Shown here one piece after another: positions 10,911 through 22,873 of a stretch of 64,000 nucleotides of DNA. How positions within the stretch are numbered: the first letter of the stretch is position 1; each line of letters opens with the position of its first letter. Made by a program: the position numbers and the translations under genes. Source of the stretch: Solanum dulcamara (lineage: Eukaryota > Streptophyta > Magnoliopsida > Solanales > Solanaceae); the NCBI RefSeq assembly GCF_947179165.1, contig NC_077237.1, forward strand, positions 64,277,523 through 64,341,522, read 5' to 3'. Under the pieces are notes generated by a model that saw only the letters and a program-made list of their open reading frames with translations, did no database searches and was not told the origin of the DNA.

Positions 10911-12350
10911 TCCTCTACTAAAAGAACTTTCGTCTGCGAAAGTAAAGATAAGGATATACCTAGAGGCTCAAATAAGCTGGGGAAGTACTCCTACATCTCT
11001 TGCTAGGCCTCCCAGGTAGCCTTCTCTATCAGACAGTGTCATCACTAGAACTTAACCATAGAAATGGACCTAGAACAAAGCTGGCGAACATCTCTAGTTA
11101 ATATAGAAAATGGCTCCTCAACAAAGATCAAACAATCATCCAACTCCACAGAGACTAATTTGTTATGTACCAGCACAACATGGAAACATAGAAAACTGAA
11201 TATATAGCCGAAAATGCTTGGGCAGAGCTAACATATAAGAAACCTCACACACTCTCCTTAAGATCTCAAAAGGCGCAGTATATTTAGGTGATAAGGTTAA
11301 CCCAATTGCCGAATCTCATCATGCGCTTCAAGGGAGATGCTCTCAAGAGCACTCGATCTCCAACCTACAAATATAAAGAACGACCCTTACGATTAGTATA
11401 ACTCTAGTGTCTACTCTGAGCTATCATTAGCCTATCTTGAATCACCTGAAATATATGTTGTACAACCTTGGCTCTGGAGAATTAAACCATCTAATAGGAG
11501 TGCGACAACGTCTACTATATATGGCCTCAAATGGGGCCATCTGAATACTAGATGTAGCTATTGTTGTACGCAAACTCCTCTAGGTACAAGAACTGATCCC
11601 ACTAACCACCGAACTCCAGTACATAGGCCTATAACATGTCCTCCAGGAACTAGATAGTACGCTCTAACTATCCATCATTCTATGGATGAAATGCAGTTCT
11701 AAGATCAACCTGGGTGCCCAACTATCTCCAAAAAGATCTCTAAAAATTGGAAGTGAACTGAGACCCCCTATCTGATCTAATATACACCGGTACCCCTGAA
11801 AATAGACTACCTCCTAAATATAGACACAAGCTAGATGCTCTACACCAAAAGTTGACTAAACTAGCAAGAAGTGTGTTTACTTGGTCAATCGATCAATGAT
11901 GAACCAAGTACTATCACTACCTCTGGAAGTCTAACGCAACCCTATCACAAAGTCCATGGTAATACGCTTCTATTTCCACTCAGGAATGGATAGTCATTGA
12001 TGCTCCCCACCAGGCTTTTGATTCTTGGCTTTCACCTGTTGACAACTCAAAAAGTGAGACACATAGTCAGCTATATCTCTTCTCATGTCATACCACCAGT
12101 AGTGTTGTCTCAAGTCGCGATACATATTTGCGGTGCTCGAATGAAAAGAGAATCTAGAATCTTGGATCTCATAAAAGATCAATGAAATAAAACCTCCCAC
12201 TTTGGGAACACATTGGGCGGTCGTCAAACTGTAGCACCCCATCTGAATTTGTAGAAGCTTGGTCACCCTCACCTCACTATACCAACTCTTGAAGCTCTAC
12301 TAATTCTCCATCTTAGAACTGTTGGCCACGAATCTGATCCAGTAGAGTCA
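10911..12350 (-). pseudogene. Element B: integrase with chromodomain-like end, broken
   Basis: Minus-strand integrase of element B. The end of pol (YFPSLFEPL, about 10965) matches the end of F. The best-preserved block is the HHCC region at 12272-11994 (SFHSSTANMYRDLRQHYWWYDMRRDIADYVSHFLSCQQVKA). Here the expected CxxC reads FLSC, so one cysteine is lost. Core fragments lie between 11950 and 11400 with many stops, and the tail lies at 11400-10965. The family's integrase carries a chromodomain-like end that may steer insertion to heterochromatin; that role is known for chromoviruses and is inferred here. Confidence 0.8.
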
Positions 12351-13845
12351 ATTATGCTCCCATAAAAGCTAAAATCAGTCTACTGTCTATAATATCCAAC
12401 CTTACCATCCTTTTAGCCAAACACTAGATATCTACGACTAGGGGTCACTCTACAACAGGTAAGTAGGACAAACTACTCATATTCTTAGCCTTCCATCTCA
12501 AGATGTTTACTACTATGTTTGCCTTGCCTAGATGATAGTGAATAGAGATTTCATAATCCGCTAAGATCTCAATCCACTAATGTTATATAGAATTAAGGTC
12601 CATTTGGCTCATAATATATTATAGGCTATAGTAATCTGTATAAATCTCACAATGGACCTCGTATAAGTAGTGCCTCTATATCTTGAACACAAAAACTACC
12701 ACCGCTAATTCTAGATTATGAGTGGTGTAGTTCTTCTCATCTACCCTCAACTATCTAAAAGCATAAGCAATAACGTGGCCCTGCTATATCAAAACACACC
12801 CAAGACATAGACTTGAAGTATCACACTATATTGAAAATCTCTCGCCCTCTACTGGAAGAGTCAGGATAGGAGTGGTGGTAAGCAACTCCTTAAGCCTCTG
12901 AAAGCTTGACTTGCACTCCTCAGATCATATAAAAACAATATCATGTTGGGTCAAAAGAGTCAATAGGGCTGTAATAGTAGAGAAAACCTTGATGAAACAT
13001 CTGAAATAACTAGCCAATACGATGAAGCTTTGAATTTCTATAACGGATGTGGACCTAACCTAACTACGAATAGCCTCAATCTTTGCCGAATCCACTATGA
13101 TACCCTCTTTGGACCCTACATGCCCCAGAATTATCACAAACTCCAACCAAAACTCACACTTTTAGAACTTTATATAAAGTTGTTAATCTCTCAAAGTTCG
13201 GAGAACCACCCTTAAATGATGTGCATGCTCCTCTCTACTTCATGGGTATACTATGATATCATCAATGAATATGATCACGAAGGAGTCAAGATAAGTCTTG
13301 AATATGAGTGGTAAGGTCCATAAAGGCTATTGGGGAATTAATAAGCACAAAAGACATCACTAAGAACTCGTAGTGGACATACCGAATCTAAAAGGCGGTC
13401 TTAGGACTATCGGCATCTCTAATCCTCAACTGGTGGTAGCTGGACCTTAAGTCAATCTAAGTAAATATGGTGGTACTCTGATGCTGGTCAAAAAGATTAT
13501 AAATGTGAGGCATGGGGTAACAATTCTTCACCATCTCCTTGGTTAGATGCCTATAGTCAACACACATATGCATAGTCCTATCCTTTTTCTTAACAAACAG
13601 GATAGGATTACCCCATGGAGACACACTCAGACAAGTAAAGATCTTACTTGAGAGATCCTCAAGCTGCGTAGTGATCTCCCGGAGCTCTACAAGCAAGTCT
13701 ATAGTGAAGTTAATATCTCTCTTTAGAGGTAAGATAAGTAGGTCTATACAAAAGAAAATAATAAAATCCCAAACCACAAGAACTGAATCAATAGAAGGAG
13801 TCTCACTGGACATATGTCGAAGATAAGCTAAGTAAGCCAACCACC
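12351..13845 (-). pseudogene. Element B: reverse transcriptase and RNase H, broken
   Basis: RT begins with the linker DINFTIDLLVE, then SPWGNPILFVKKKDRTMHMCVDYRHLT and YPMPHIYNLFDQ (13840-13457). The catalytic FIDD is intact in VIIFIDDIIVY near 13250-13275. RNase H follows at about 12950-12500 and ends in the conserved YHLGKANIVV stretch near 12515-12545. Stops and frame changes are frequent in RNase H. The order RT, RNase H, integrase is that of Ty3/gypsy. Confidence 0.82.
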
Positions 13846-14330
13846 TGAAAGCAACTAACCGTTAAGCTCACATAAAGGATATTATCCCTATTAGTGAGAA
13901 ACTATAAGCACCATGTCACATGCCGTGGGAATGCCAGGCATGGCTAAGGTAACAGTCTTGGCATAATAGTCCAAAATCGCATAGTGAGGGAAAAGACAAT
14001 CCACGCCCACTATAACATCAAAGTCCAACATATCTAATAGAATAAGGTCATTATGAGTCTCATGCTCCTGAATAGTCAACACACAAGATCTATATACCTG
14101 ATCCACTACTAAAGAATCCTCTATTGGGATTAAAACATGCAACAACACATCAAGTGCCTCATAAATAATATCCAGACAAGGAGCAAATTATATAGACACA
14201 TAATAATACGTGGATCCTGGATCAAATATAGTTGAAGCAGTCTGCTAACATATGATGATAGTACCTATGATGACATCATTTGATTCCTCGGCCTCTACTC
14301 TAGCTAGAGAACCATAAAAATAGTCCGGTC
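13846..14330 (-). pseudogene. Element B: protease region
   Basis: The 85-residue frame at 14148-13891 holds the C-terminal protease part: VYRSCVLTIQEHETHNDLILLDMLDFDVIVGVDCL, then HYAILDYYAKTVTLAMPGIP. The first aspartate motif, expected near 14250, lies in a broken stretch. The same text appears in F (YYAKTITLAIPSIPP), so B and F share a family. Confidence 0.78.
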
Positions 14331-15743
14331 AGCCTCACCCAAATCTATTTGACCAACTACCCAACCTACCTCCTTGGGGACCTCTCTAAATACCTTTTTG
14401 TCCATCGCCATAGCCTTGTGGCTGATCTTCACCTCCTTAGTGTTAAACCCGATCCTTGCCTCTAGGTGGAGGTGGTACTGTTGCCAATTGTCTAGCTTAG
14501 TTGGGGAACTCTCTGGACCAGTACTCTAGTAAACTATAATCAAAACAAACTGAAGATGAGTACACTTTAATAACCCATGTACGATATAAGCGAAGTGGAC
14601 CTTATACTCTAGATCCCTAACCTACAATGGAACCCCCTAAACATGGATGACTATCCTTCACTACTAGTAGGGCTTCCTGAATAGGCTAGCTGAACTGACC
14701 TTGCTGGTATCTATCATGCTGGAACCGTTGGTAGGGTCTTTTATAAATATCCTGGCCCTTAGACTGTGACCCACTGAATCTACCTTGGTGCCTAGCCCTC
14801 TTATCACTGCCCTTTAGACCTGTCAATGAAAAATCTCTATAGTACGAGTATGGTCAACACATCCAGGAAAGAGCAGCTTATAGAAACTAAGTGTTCCATC
14901 CCCAACCTCAAGTGAGGCCTCAATCCATGCATAAATAACTATACTCACTCCTCCTCATTATGTTGAATCATAGTGGTATATCAGAATAGCTGGTGGAATA
15001 TGTCCTCATACTTGGCGACTATCATTTGCCACAACTCCAATGGTGTAAACTGATCTCTGAGTCACTCTCTAATGCTCCTGGGAATGTATCTAGCAAAGAA
15101 GGCCTCTCAAAATTGAGCCCATGTAAATGGTGGTGATCCAACTATCCTTGTCTTTAAGTAGGAGCACCACAACTGCTTGGCTAGCCTACGGAACTGGTCA
15201 TTAGTAAAGTTGTCCCCTCTAGACTCCATAAGACCTAAAGAGTGAAGTTTCTCCTTGCAATTTGTCAGAAATTCCATGACATCTTCGGCAATGGCTCCAA
15301 AAAAACATTAGGGGTGACAGCTTCAGAAATACTCCCAACATGTTCTCTTTTCATAAGTGCATAATACCCTATGGAACTGTAGGCAGGGGTGAAATATTTG
15401 GTGGGGGTGACTGAACCTAAGGTGCTGGTAATACAAGATGGTCCTACGATGCTAGCATATAAGCAGTTGTTTTCCTGGGAATAACCCCAATAGCTATAAA
15501 AAAGCTGAGTAATCACGCTTCTAAAGTTGGGTTCATAACTGGTATGGTTGGAGGATGTGTTGCTAGTGGTGGCCACTCCGAGTGAGGAGGAATAGGGGCA
15601 TGTTCATGCTCCTCTACATACTTGGGAGCTATATAATGATTTAGGACTTATGATGCTCTTCTGCCTATGCCATGGGGCCAGCCTCTACACCTGCCCAGTC
15701 CGAGTGGGTCATTGCCTTCGGTAGTACCATACGTATGATCCAT
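14331..15743 (-). pseudogene. Element B: gag, broken
   Basis: Gag of element B. I place the start at the ATG read at 15743-15741 because an open run (MDHTYGTTEGNDPLG) follows it in the expected position downstream of the primer site. The 103-residue frame at 15576-15265 appears to be a shifted frame of the gag N-terminal region. The body at 15260-14700 reads out of frame in several places. No intact CCHC knuckle was found at 14330-14700. The protein would have formed the particle; this copy is dead. Confidence 0.7.
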
Positions 15744-15937
15744 CCTTGAGAAATAAGGGAACAAATGAGATTTTATAAAACTTATAAGACACACTGAATG
15801 AACAAACTGATATAAAATAAAGGGTTCTTCCTAAGTATATATGGTAGCATCCTAAGGATGGGTTACAGATATCTCCACACCGATCCACAAGAATCTATTA
15901 GGCGTTATCTCTGTAAAAGTAAGACTGATGAACCTGG

Positions 15938-15950
15938 AGCTATGATACTA
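15938..15950 (-). other. Element B: primer binding site
   Basis: In minus reading TAGTATCATAGCT follows the LTR end by a few bases and resembles the tRNA-iMet-type site TGGTATCAGAGC with a few changes. Its place next to the LTR end at 15954 supports the call. Confidence 0.7.
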
Positions 15951-16264
15951 ACTTATCATGCCTTAGTTTCTCAATCCGTGATGGAACCTACCATAACACA
16001 CCGGTAGGTGAGCTAAGACCATAATCCAAAACTTCTAGTAATGGGTATATAGGAAGAGACTAAATAACAAAAAGGAAGAAAAACTGAAATAATACAAGGC
16101 ATGACAAAAATATATAATTAAGCAAAATAAATCCCTCCCAAAATGGCAAGAGCTCACTCTAGTCTCTGAATCTAACTGCAACAAGCTTGATCTATCAATG
16201 GCGGTAGCTGGTGCTTGGACCTGCATCATGAAGGTAGATTTAGAGTGAAAGCAGGACATATGTG

Positions 16265-16345
16265 CACTTTTTTTACTCAGTCGTCCTATGATACCACATA
16301 TAATGTACTCAATAGGTATCATAGGACGACTGAGCAAAAAAAGTG
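16265..16345. repeat. Near-perfect inverted repeat in the B 5' LTR
   Basis: Left arm 16265-16295 and right arm 16315-16345 are reverse complements over 31 bases with one mismatch, separated by 19 bases. The right arm matches LTR sequence in the sister copy (near 8240-8262, CGACTGA then GTGAAAGC). The left arm has no counterpart there, so it is a new inverted copy. Confidence 0.9.
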
Positions 16346-16576
16346 AAAGCAATATGAAAAAGAGGTATTAACTCAACAAAAGTCATAATATAATATCAAG
16401 GTAAGGCAAAGTATCAGTAATAATGATATGTACACTAAAAAAACCCAAATGGGCTCCTATAAGCCCTATCAGGACATATGTGCACAATATACGGTTAGAG
16501 ACCGCCGAGCAAACAGAATGACTACACTAAAAAAGCTTAGAGCTAGGGTTCTCTAGGAGTAAATACACCAGGGACT

Positions 16577-16815
16577 AAGGCCAAGCCTGTATCCCTGGAT
16601 ACTCATCCAATTTAACAGTGTGGTAGAGGCAGGGCCTGTAACCCCGATACCCACCATAAATGGTCTACTCAATAGAGGCATGACCTGCATCTTGAAGCTC
16701 CTTCATAAATAATGAATCAATAGAGGCAGGCTTTATACCCTGATTCTCCATATAAGTAGTGTGTCCATAGAAGCACGACATATACCCTGCTACTCCACAT
16801 AAATATCCAATCCAT
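16577..16815. repeat. Tandem array of 48-bp units in the B 5' LTR
   Basis: Unit starts (AGAGGCAGGGC-like) fall at 16625, 16674, 16722 and 16769, with a diverged unit before 16625. Steps are 47-49 bases. It is the counterpart of 8531-8770. Confidence 0.8.
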
Positions 16816-18865
16816 ATGCGATTTAATTCTTTTTTCTAGCAGATAATGGGTAAATCACCCAAAGCTCTCTTTCTTTAGCTAGTCCAGGATAGAATTGTAT
16901 AAAGTATAACGTCCATAAATCTCCTTCCAAAAATAACCAATTCATCATAAACACTTGGGCTTCAACATGAATAGAAACAAGCTAAACAAAAGCTCTAGGA
17001 ATATCGAAGAATCTCCAAAGTCTCAAACTTAGGAAATTATGGATAAGCTTGTTCATGGGAGCACAGTTATTGCCTAGCTAAGACACAACTACCAGAATCT
17101 AGTCTTCTACACTATTTTATAGGGGTCTACGCCTATCGAAGCAACGCTAGGGCTTTTAAAGCAAGTTTCCACTAATCACACTAAGGACAATATACATTGC
17201 AGTACCTATAATATGAGATAGAAAGTGGTAATAGAATCACCAAATTACAAGATTCACATAATTTCTATACCTGAAATACCCAAAATAGGACCTAAGACAT
17301 AATTTCAATCATAACGCATATAAATAAGCTACCCAACCCAAATACTTTACTAGAGCTTTTCCTTTCCGAATGGTCTGTGAATGCTTCCAATCAATCAAAA
17401 ATAGAATCACAATGTCATTACGGCCTTTAAGTTCAAAAAATACTGGATCAATAGAATCGAACCCCCTCTATTGCTGGTAGACAGACACTAAAATTGCAAG
17501 AAATAGAAAAGGACCAATTTTTTGGGTTAAAATTGAGAAAAGTGGGACCCCCATTTAAAATGTCAAAACGAATCCCATTCAATGGTCCTAACATCTCCCT
17601 AAACTTGTAACCGAAATTACGGCACAATTCGGGGCCTAAAGCGATAGAACTCAGCTCAACCAGAAAGATGTTTTATTTTAGAAAATAAGTGCAGAGCAAC
17701 TATTTATGGAGAAATCACTAAAACGAAGCCTGAACTGCCAAAACTAATCACATCACAAAAATCCTCACAATTTAGACTTTTGATTAGCTGAATTCAGACC
17801 TATATTGGTGAAGAAATTACTTTCCAAAGTTCATTAAAATTCCAGTGCGGAAATCAACTAATGCAATAGAAAAAATAGTGATTTTACCTCCAACGAAGTT
17901 CAAATTGAAGATTCAAACCACATCACAACAATCATCTCAAAATATTACACAATTAGACCTAAGAATCACCCAATTCAGACCTAAAACAACCAACTTATCA
18001 ATTTTCCACAATTCACCATAATTCCATTTTGAAACTTACAAGAGACAGCAGCTAAATTCGGAAACTTACCTTACACAAGGATTATAATCAAGATTTCAAA
18101 CTCACCAATAAATTCCCAGCGAAAGTTTCTTGAACTTAGGCCATTGAATCACCAATTTTGAGTATAGAATAAGGGAGAAATCACCCTTTGAAAATACATG
18201 CAATAGCTGATAACTTTTGAAGTGTTTATATAAAAAGACCACTAATTTTGTTCTGTAATGGGGTATCCAAAATTTGTTCAAAACCTTGTAAACAAAAAAG
18301 GACTATGCCACTCCACTAAATTTGACATTCTGGACTCAATGGCACAGTTGAAATTTCTATACGAGTTCATTATGAGTGAATTTGAGACCCACTACTAATG
18401 CCAGTTGTAACTAAATTCCACTAAGGGGGTCAAAATGAGTTCAAAAGCCTCGGGAGTTGAATGAAACGTCATTCTATACCAAAATTGGGACTCCGAATCT
18501 AACTACTCTGTTAGAATTTCCATTTGAGTGCATTTTCAAAGAATATTGATCAACGTTAACCATTGTCCAGTTTTCAAAGCTAAGATTGTAAAAATGGTTT
18601 AAACTTGCATCGAAAAATCTAAGATTTGAGTCAACGATGCTGCTAGCCTAATTTGTCCATTACAGAGCTGATGGATCTATCATAAATTGATTTTGAGGTT
18701 ACTTTCCCACATTTTAACTCAAAAATTACTTTTTAAGTTATAAGGCCTTCCAACTTGGAAACCTACACAAAATCCAAATGAATGACCAGTCAACCAAGCT
18801 ACTGGCACCAGCAGGTGATAAATGACCTAGTGTCGCTATAAGAATGCTCAAGCTGACAAAATGGA

Positions 18866-19328
18866 AGCCTTTTTGAATCCTCATCAACCTTGGAACCATG
18901 AAACTCAGGATGGTTCATCCTTGTGAAGACTAACCCTTGAAGCCAGAGTAGATACATTAGTAGGATCAACTACTCTTTGATTCACTTAAGTAGTCATTGC
19001 TCGGGCTAACATTTGAAAAGTGGATCAGAACTCTGCATTAGTCACTTGATCATTTAAAAAGGCATTTATAGATTGGTTTTCCTCTCGCTCAACATTCCTT
19101 CGGATGGGTTATCTTCATGGAAGCATAATTTTGTAATTGCAAAGAGAAAGCGTTAGAGGAAAAAACATTAGAGTTCAACTTTATAGCATGATGGGATCAT
19201 GAAAGAAGTGAAGTATTTCCTAAGGTGCCTTATAGCCTCTTATTCATATATGTGGCAAGCTTCACACCGACGACCAAGACTCTACTCGATGCGGCATGTT
19301 AGACTCCCTAGGATATTTTAACCTTGTG
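18866..19328 (-). pseudogene. Element A: gag start and leader
   Basis: The gag part reads MNHPEFHGSKVDEDS in minus reading (near 18925-18880). Upstream of it, at about 19240-19328, is a leader that is also present in elements C, G and I (CTTCACACC, then TGTTAGACTCCCTAGGA). The gag is split by element B and resumes at 7756. Stops are present. Confidence 0.75.
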
Positions 19329-19340
19329 CTTTAATAGCAA
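19329..19340 (-). other. Element A: primer binding site (degenerate)
   Basis: In minus reading TGCTATTAAAGC corresponds to TGGTATCAGAGC with three changes. It lies four bases from the LTR end at 19345. Confidence 0.6.
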
Positions 19341-19344
19341 GTTT

Positions 19345-21598
19345 GTCACTATCCTGCCTAGGGCCTAGCCATAACAAAGTAATTAGAATCTCGAAGGATC
19401 CTAACGAATCCTCTTAGCATAAAATTTATGATCATACATATGGTAAATGAAGTAAGTAAAGATAATGCAAGATACGTAAGCACAAAGTCTCAAATAGATT
19501 ATAAGTCTCGAAATGTGAAAACAAAAACATAGACTATTTACTATTTAACATGCATCTACTACTAGATAGGGGCATGAGACAATCTCCCAACTCACCCAAT
19601 AGAAAACATAAGAGTAATAAAGTACAAATGTCCAATGTAAAATAAATGTCATGTCCTCGAACTGTGAGGATTCACCAATAAGATGCTAATAGCATACTCT
19701 CGCCATAAATGGCAGAAGGATGAACGCAATCGTCAGTCCCTACATTATGATACAATATAGGCAAAAAGTATGCGCTAGTATATGGAAATCACTAAGTATG
19801 TGAGAAAATGCATGAACAGTAAACATCGAAAATAGCCAATATGAATAATGGGATACAAGATCATTATCTTTAAAACATGAATCGAGTCATGAAAAAATTT
19901 AAACATTTATCTCATTTGGTTAATGCATCAAATTCATAATGATCATAAGAAATCATAACTCAACTGAAATTATGTGGGATAGGAGCTTTAATCGACATAT
20001 AAGACCATAGAAGCTAATACATGCAATCCGATAATTCCGGCATCGAGATAAGAGATGTTACCTTGACAGTGCATACTCCAATAAAAACTCATCTAACTGG
20101 GCTTTATGGATGCACTAGTTTTGTCATATAGGAATCTGTAAACCTACATAGGTAATGTACTTATGGGATAATTGAATCTTACTACGGATCTCTTTCCCTA
20201 ACTGTGGGAAAGAATGCCTAGCCCAAGGTCCACTTGGTGCTTAGTCAATATCCCAATGAAAACTATAATAAGATATGATCATAAACATCATAGGAAAGTA
20301 TAATAATAGATATCAATCCATCTTTATAAAACAACATAAGAATAACTCATTTAGGTTCATCATAGAAAATCATAGCATTAGCTCATCTATCATATAACTC
20401 ATGTAATATCGGTGTAGACCTTTAATGATTACATATCTTTACTCATGAAAATAACTTTAGGGTATAAATTGCACTCTTTCATAAAATTCTTTGCATAAAA
20501 CACCTTTAAACTTATTCATAATGGTTTCATAAAATATAATTTGAAAATCATAATCATATCTCATAAATCATACTTGAAACTACCATATACATGTGTCATT
20601 AAAATTCAACTTAAAATCATATAATATAATATGAATTATGCATAATTATGTTAATAACATTGAACAATATCATAATTAAGAAGACTCAATGAAAATCATG
20701 AAATTAGAGCTTTTAATTGAAGAAATCATAAGAGAAATTAAGAAGAAACTTTGGGATTCCATTGGTGAAAGGCACCCATGGACGAAGTCCTACATACCTT
20801 AACATTTATGATCCCTAAGTTGAAATGAATGGAAGTTTGACCTTGAGGAATCCCTTGAATTGCCTTAGGAAGAAAAAGACCTTTGATAAAAAACTTGGAA
20901 GAAAAGCTTTTGGATTTTGAGAGTTATGTTGAGAATGAGAAGGTTAGAAGTCTTTAGAGTAGTTAATAGGTAAGAATCTAGTCCCAAAAACGATCCACAT
21001 TCATTAATGAAATATAGGGAAAAGACCAAAATAATCCAACTTAAAACTAAATCTGGAATAAAAAAGGACCATCACCACTGATCGTTATGAACAATACGGT
21101 CCATGGTCCCCTATGTGGTAAGGGACTTAGAATTTTAGAAAATGGAGTTTTCAAAGGCTTCCCTCTATGGGACCAATCGAGGTCTATTTAGGAACTATGG
21201 TCCGTGGTGATCGTCCGCGTTAGTAGACTTAGGCTTAAGTCTGAAGGACTATGGGGAGGTGTCCATTATGAAGGGAACTACGGATTGTAGTGCCCACAAC
21301 TACCCATAGTCTTTATCACGGCCCTTTCCCTATAGGGCCTGATTTCCTAAAAACTCCACCACGGGGGTACACCACAATCCATGGTAAGGGATATGACCCG
21401 TGATGGCCTTCGTGGTTATTATCTGGTGCCAAAAGTTGAGTTTTTCTGAGAAATTATGGTTTGAACCTCATTTCCTGACTTTCCAACTTCTAGGATCTTA
21501 CATAAGGGCTCTTTGAAGATATGGTGCCAAAAACTTAGATTTTCTTAGAAACTTCTTTGAAACTTTATTTCTGACTTTTCAACTTTTGAGGTCTTACA
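19345..21598 (-). mobile_element. Element A: 5' LTR (family 1, 2.25 kb)
   Basis: The LTR runs from TGTCACTATCC (19345, the LTR end in minus reading) to GGTCTTACA (21598, the LTR start TGTAAGACC in minus reading). Its length of 2254 bases agrees with the solo LTR at 22874 once that copy's duplication is subtracted. It is followed on its inner side by a primer site, leader and gag. On its outer side it abuts gag of element C at 21599, so A inserted into C. Confidence 0.87.
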
Positions 21599-22560
21599 GT
21601 TCGCATAGGACCTTATTCCTCACTTCCTTGGGGCTGACAACCCTATACTCTAAAATTCTAATTATTCTGCGACCTTTGCTCATTCCTTGTATTGAGTGCA
21701 TGTGCACTAACTGAAGATGGTCCGTAACCAGAAGACCTCTTTTAAAACAAAGATTGATTGTTATTTCCACCCTTGTGATAGTTTTACTCAAAAACTATAG
21801 ACTTAACTTTCTTGCTATGGTGCTCTTACTTATCCTTCTTCTTGTTATCCTCTACTTTCTAAGCATATAGAATGAGTTTGGAAGTTTCAGTATCTGTAAT
21901 CAACAAACCTTCTTGATACTCTTTCTTTATATGTCTACCTAAGACAGAAACAAACTGCCTCATCTTGGCTCTTGCATCGGGAGCCATATCTAGAGCATAC
22001 CTAGATAGGTGAATGAACTTGGGGCTATACTCTTTGATAGTCATCCCCTCCTTCTTCAAGTTCATGAACTCATCTACCTTTTCCTCTCTCAGCTATAGCA
22101 GAAATAAGTAGGATAGGAATGTATTTTTGAACTCTTCCTAGATCGCAGGCTCACCATCAATGCCTCTATTTTCCTCCCACTAGTTCTACTATACATTAGA
22201 AACATCTTTCATCTGATAAGAGACAAGTTCAACTCATTTTATCACTGTTTCATGCATTACCTTTGGAATCTTCCATATATCATCAATAAAATTTTGAGGA
22301 TCCTCCTCAATACTAAACCAGTAAAGACTAATGGGATCATTTTTCAGAAAATCTCTAATTCATTTGGAAGTAGATAGATCTTGAGAACATGAGTTTGGCA
22401 CTAGGGTTTTATGATGACTAGATTATACATCCATCAACTGGGTGAGCAGAGATATAGCTCCCCTAAATTTTGCCTTTAACGTCATAACATACTGAGTAGT
22501 CTTTTGAACCTCTTAAATCCCATTCTCAATTTGAATCTGAACTCTCCGGGCTTGATTCTT
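21599..22560 (-). pseudogene. Element C: gag, broken
   Basis: Minus-strand gag. The clearest block is 22065-21859: MNLKKEGMTIKEYSPKFIHLSRYALDMAPDARAKMRQFV, the conserved gag middle. It is followed by a basic segment at 21840-21600. The N-terminal part at 22100-22560 has several stops. It is truncated at 21598 by the LTR of element A. No knuckle, protease or pol of C remains in the window. Confidence 0.78.
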
Positions 22561-22773
22561 GGTCTGTATCTTGGATGGTTGTGGGATATCATTCTCAGTG
22601 ACATTCCTCTAAGGTTCTTTTAGAAGGAATAATCTAAAGTAGAGTATGAAAAAAGTGAAACAATTGGTAAAATTTCTATAGCCTCTCTATTATAAATGTG
22701 GCATGCTTCACACCGATAACAAGGAATCTACTAGACTCCATTTAATAGACACCATAGGACTCTTGAAATCTAT

Positions 22774-22785
22774 GCTATAATAACA
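22774..22785 (-). other. Element C: primer binding site and leader
   Basis: In minus reading TGTTATTATAGC is a degenerate TGGTATCAGAGC beside the LTR end at 22790. The preceding leader (22700-22770) keeps GGCATGCTTCACACC, shared with A, G and I. Confidence 0.55.
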
Positions 22786-22789
22786 AGTT

Positions 22790-22873
22790 TGTCACACCCT
22801 GAGTCTACATCCTAGGCATAAGCATCACTCGAAAACCATTGTTTGTCCTAATCGACATCTTGGCCTGGCTAAC
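22790..22873 (-). mobile_element. Element C: 5' LTR, first fragment (family 3)
   Basis: The LTR end TGTCACACCC to GGCCTGGCTAAC. The same stretch occurs uninterrupted near 48475-48560 in the LTR of H, where it continues into AAGACTCAACTTATG. That continuation is found here only at 26109, on the far side of the solo LTR, so the LTR is split. Confidence 0.75.

Larger units (their letters stand above)
15954..18865 (-). mobile_element. Element B: 5' LTR (family 2), start lost
   Basis: It is homologous throughout to 7757-10910: the same opening (about 15957 against 7760), the same 48-bp array and the same TATA-type box (18227-18235). It stops short by about 45 bases relative to the 3' LTR: homology ends near AAATGG at 18864, and gag of element A follows. 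The LTRs differ often by eye, so the insertion is old. A 31-base inverted repeat at 16265-16345 exists only in this copy. Confidence 0.86.
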
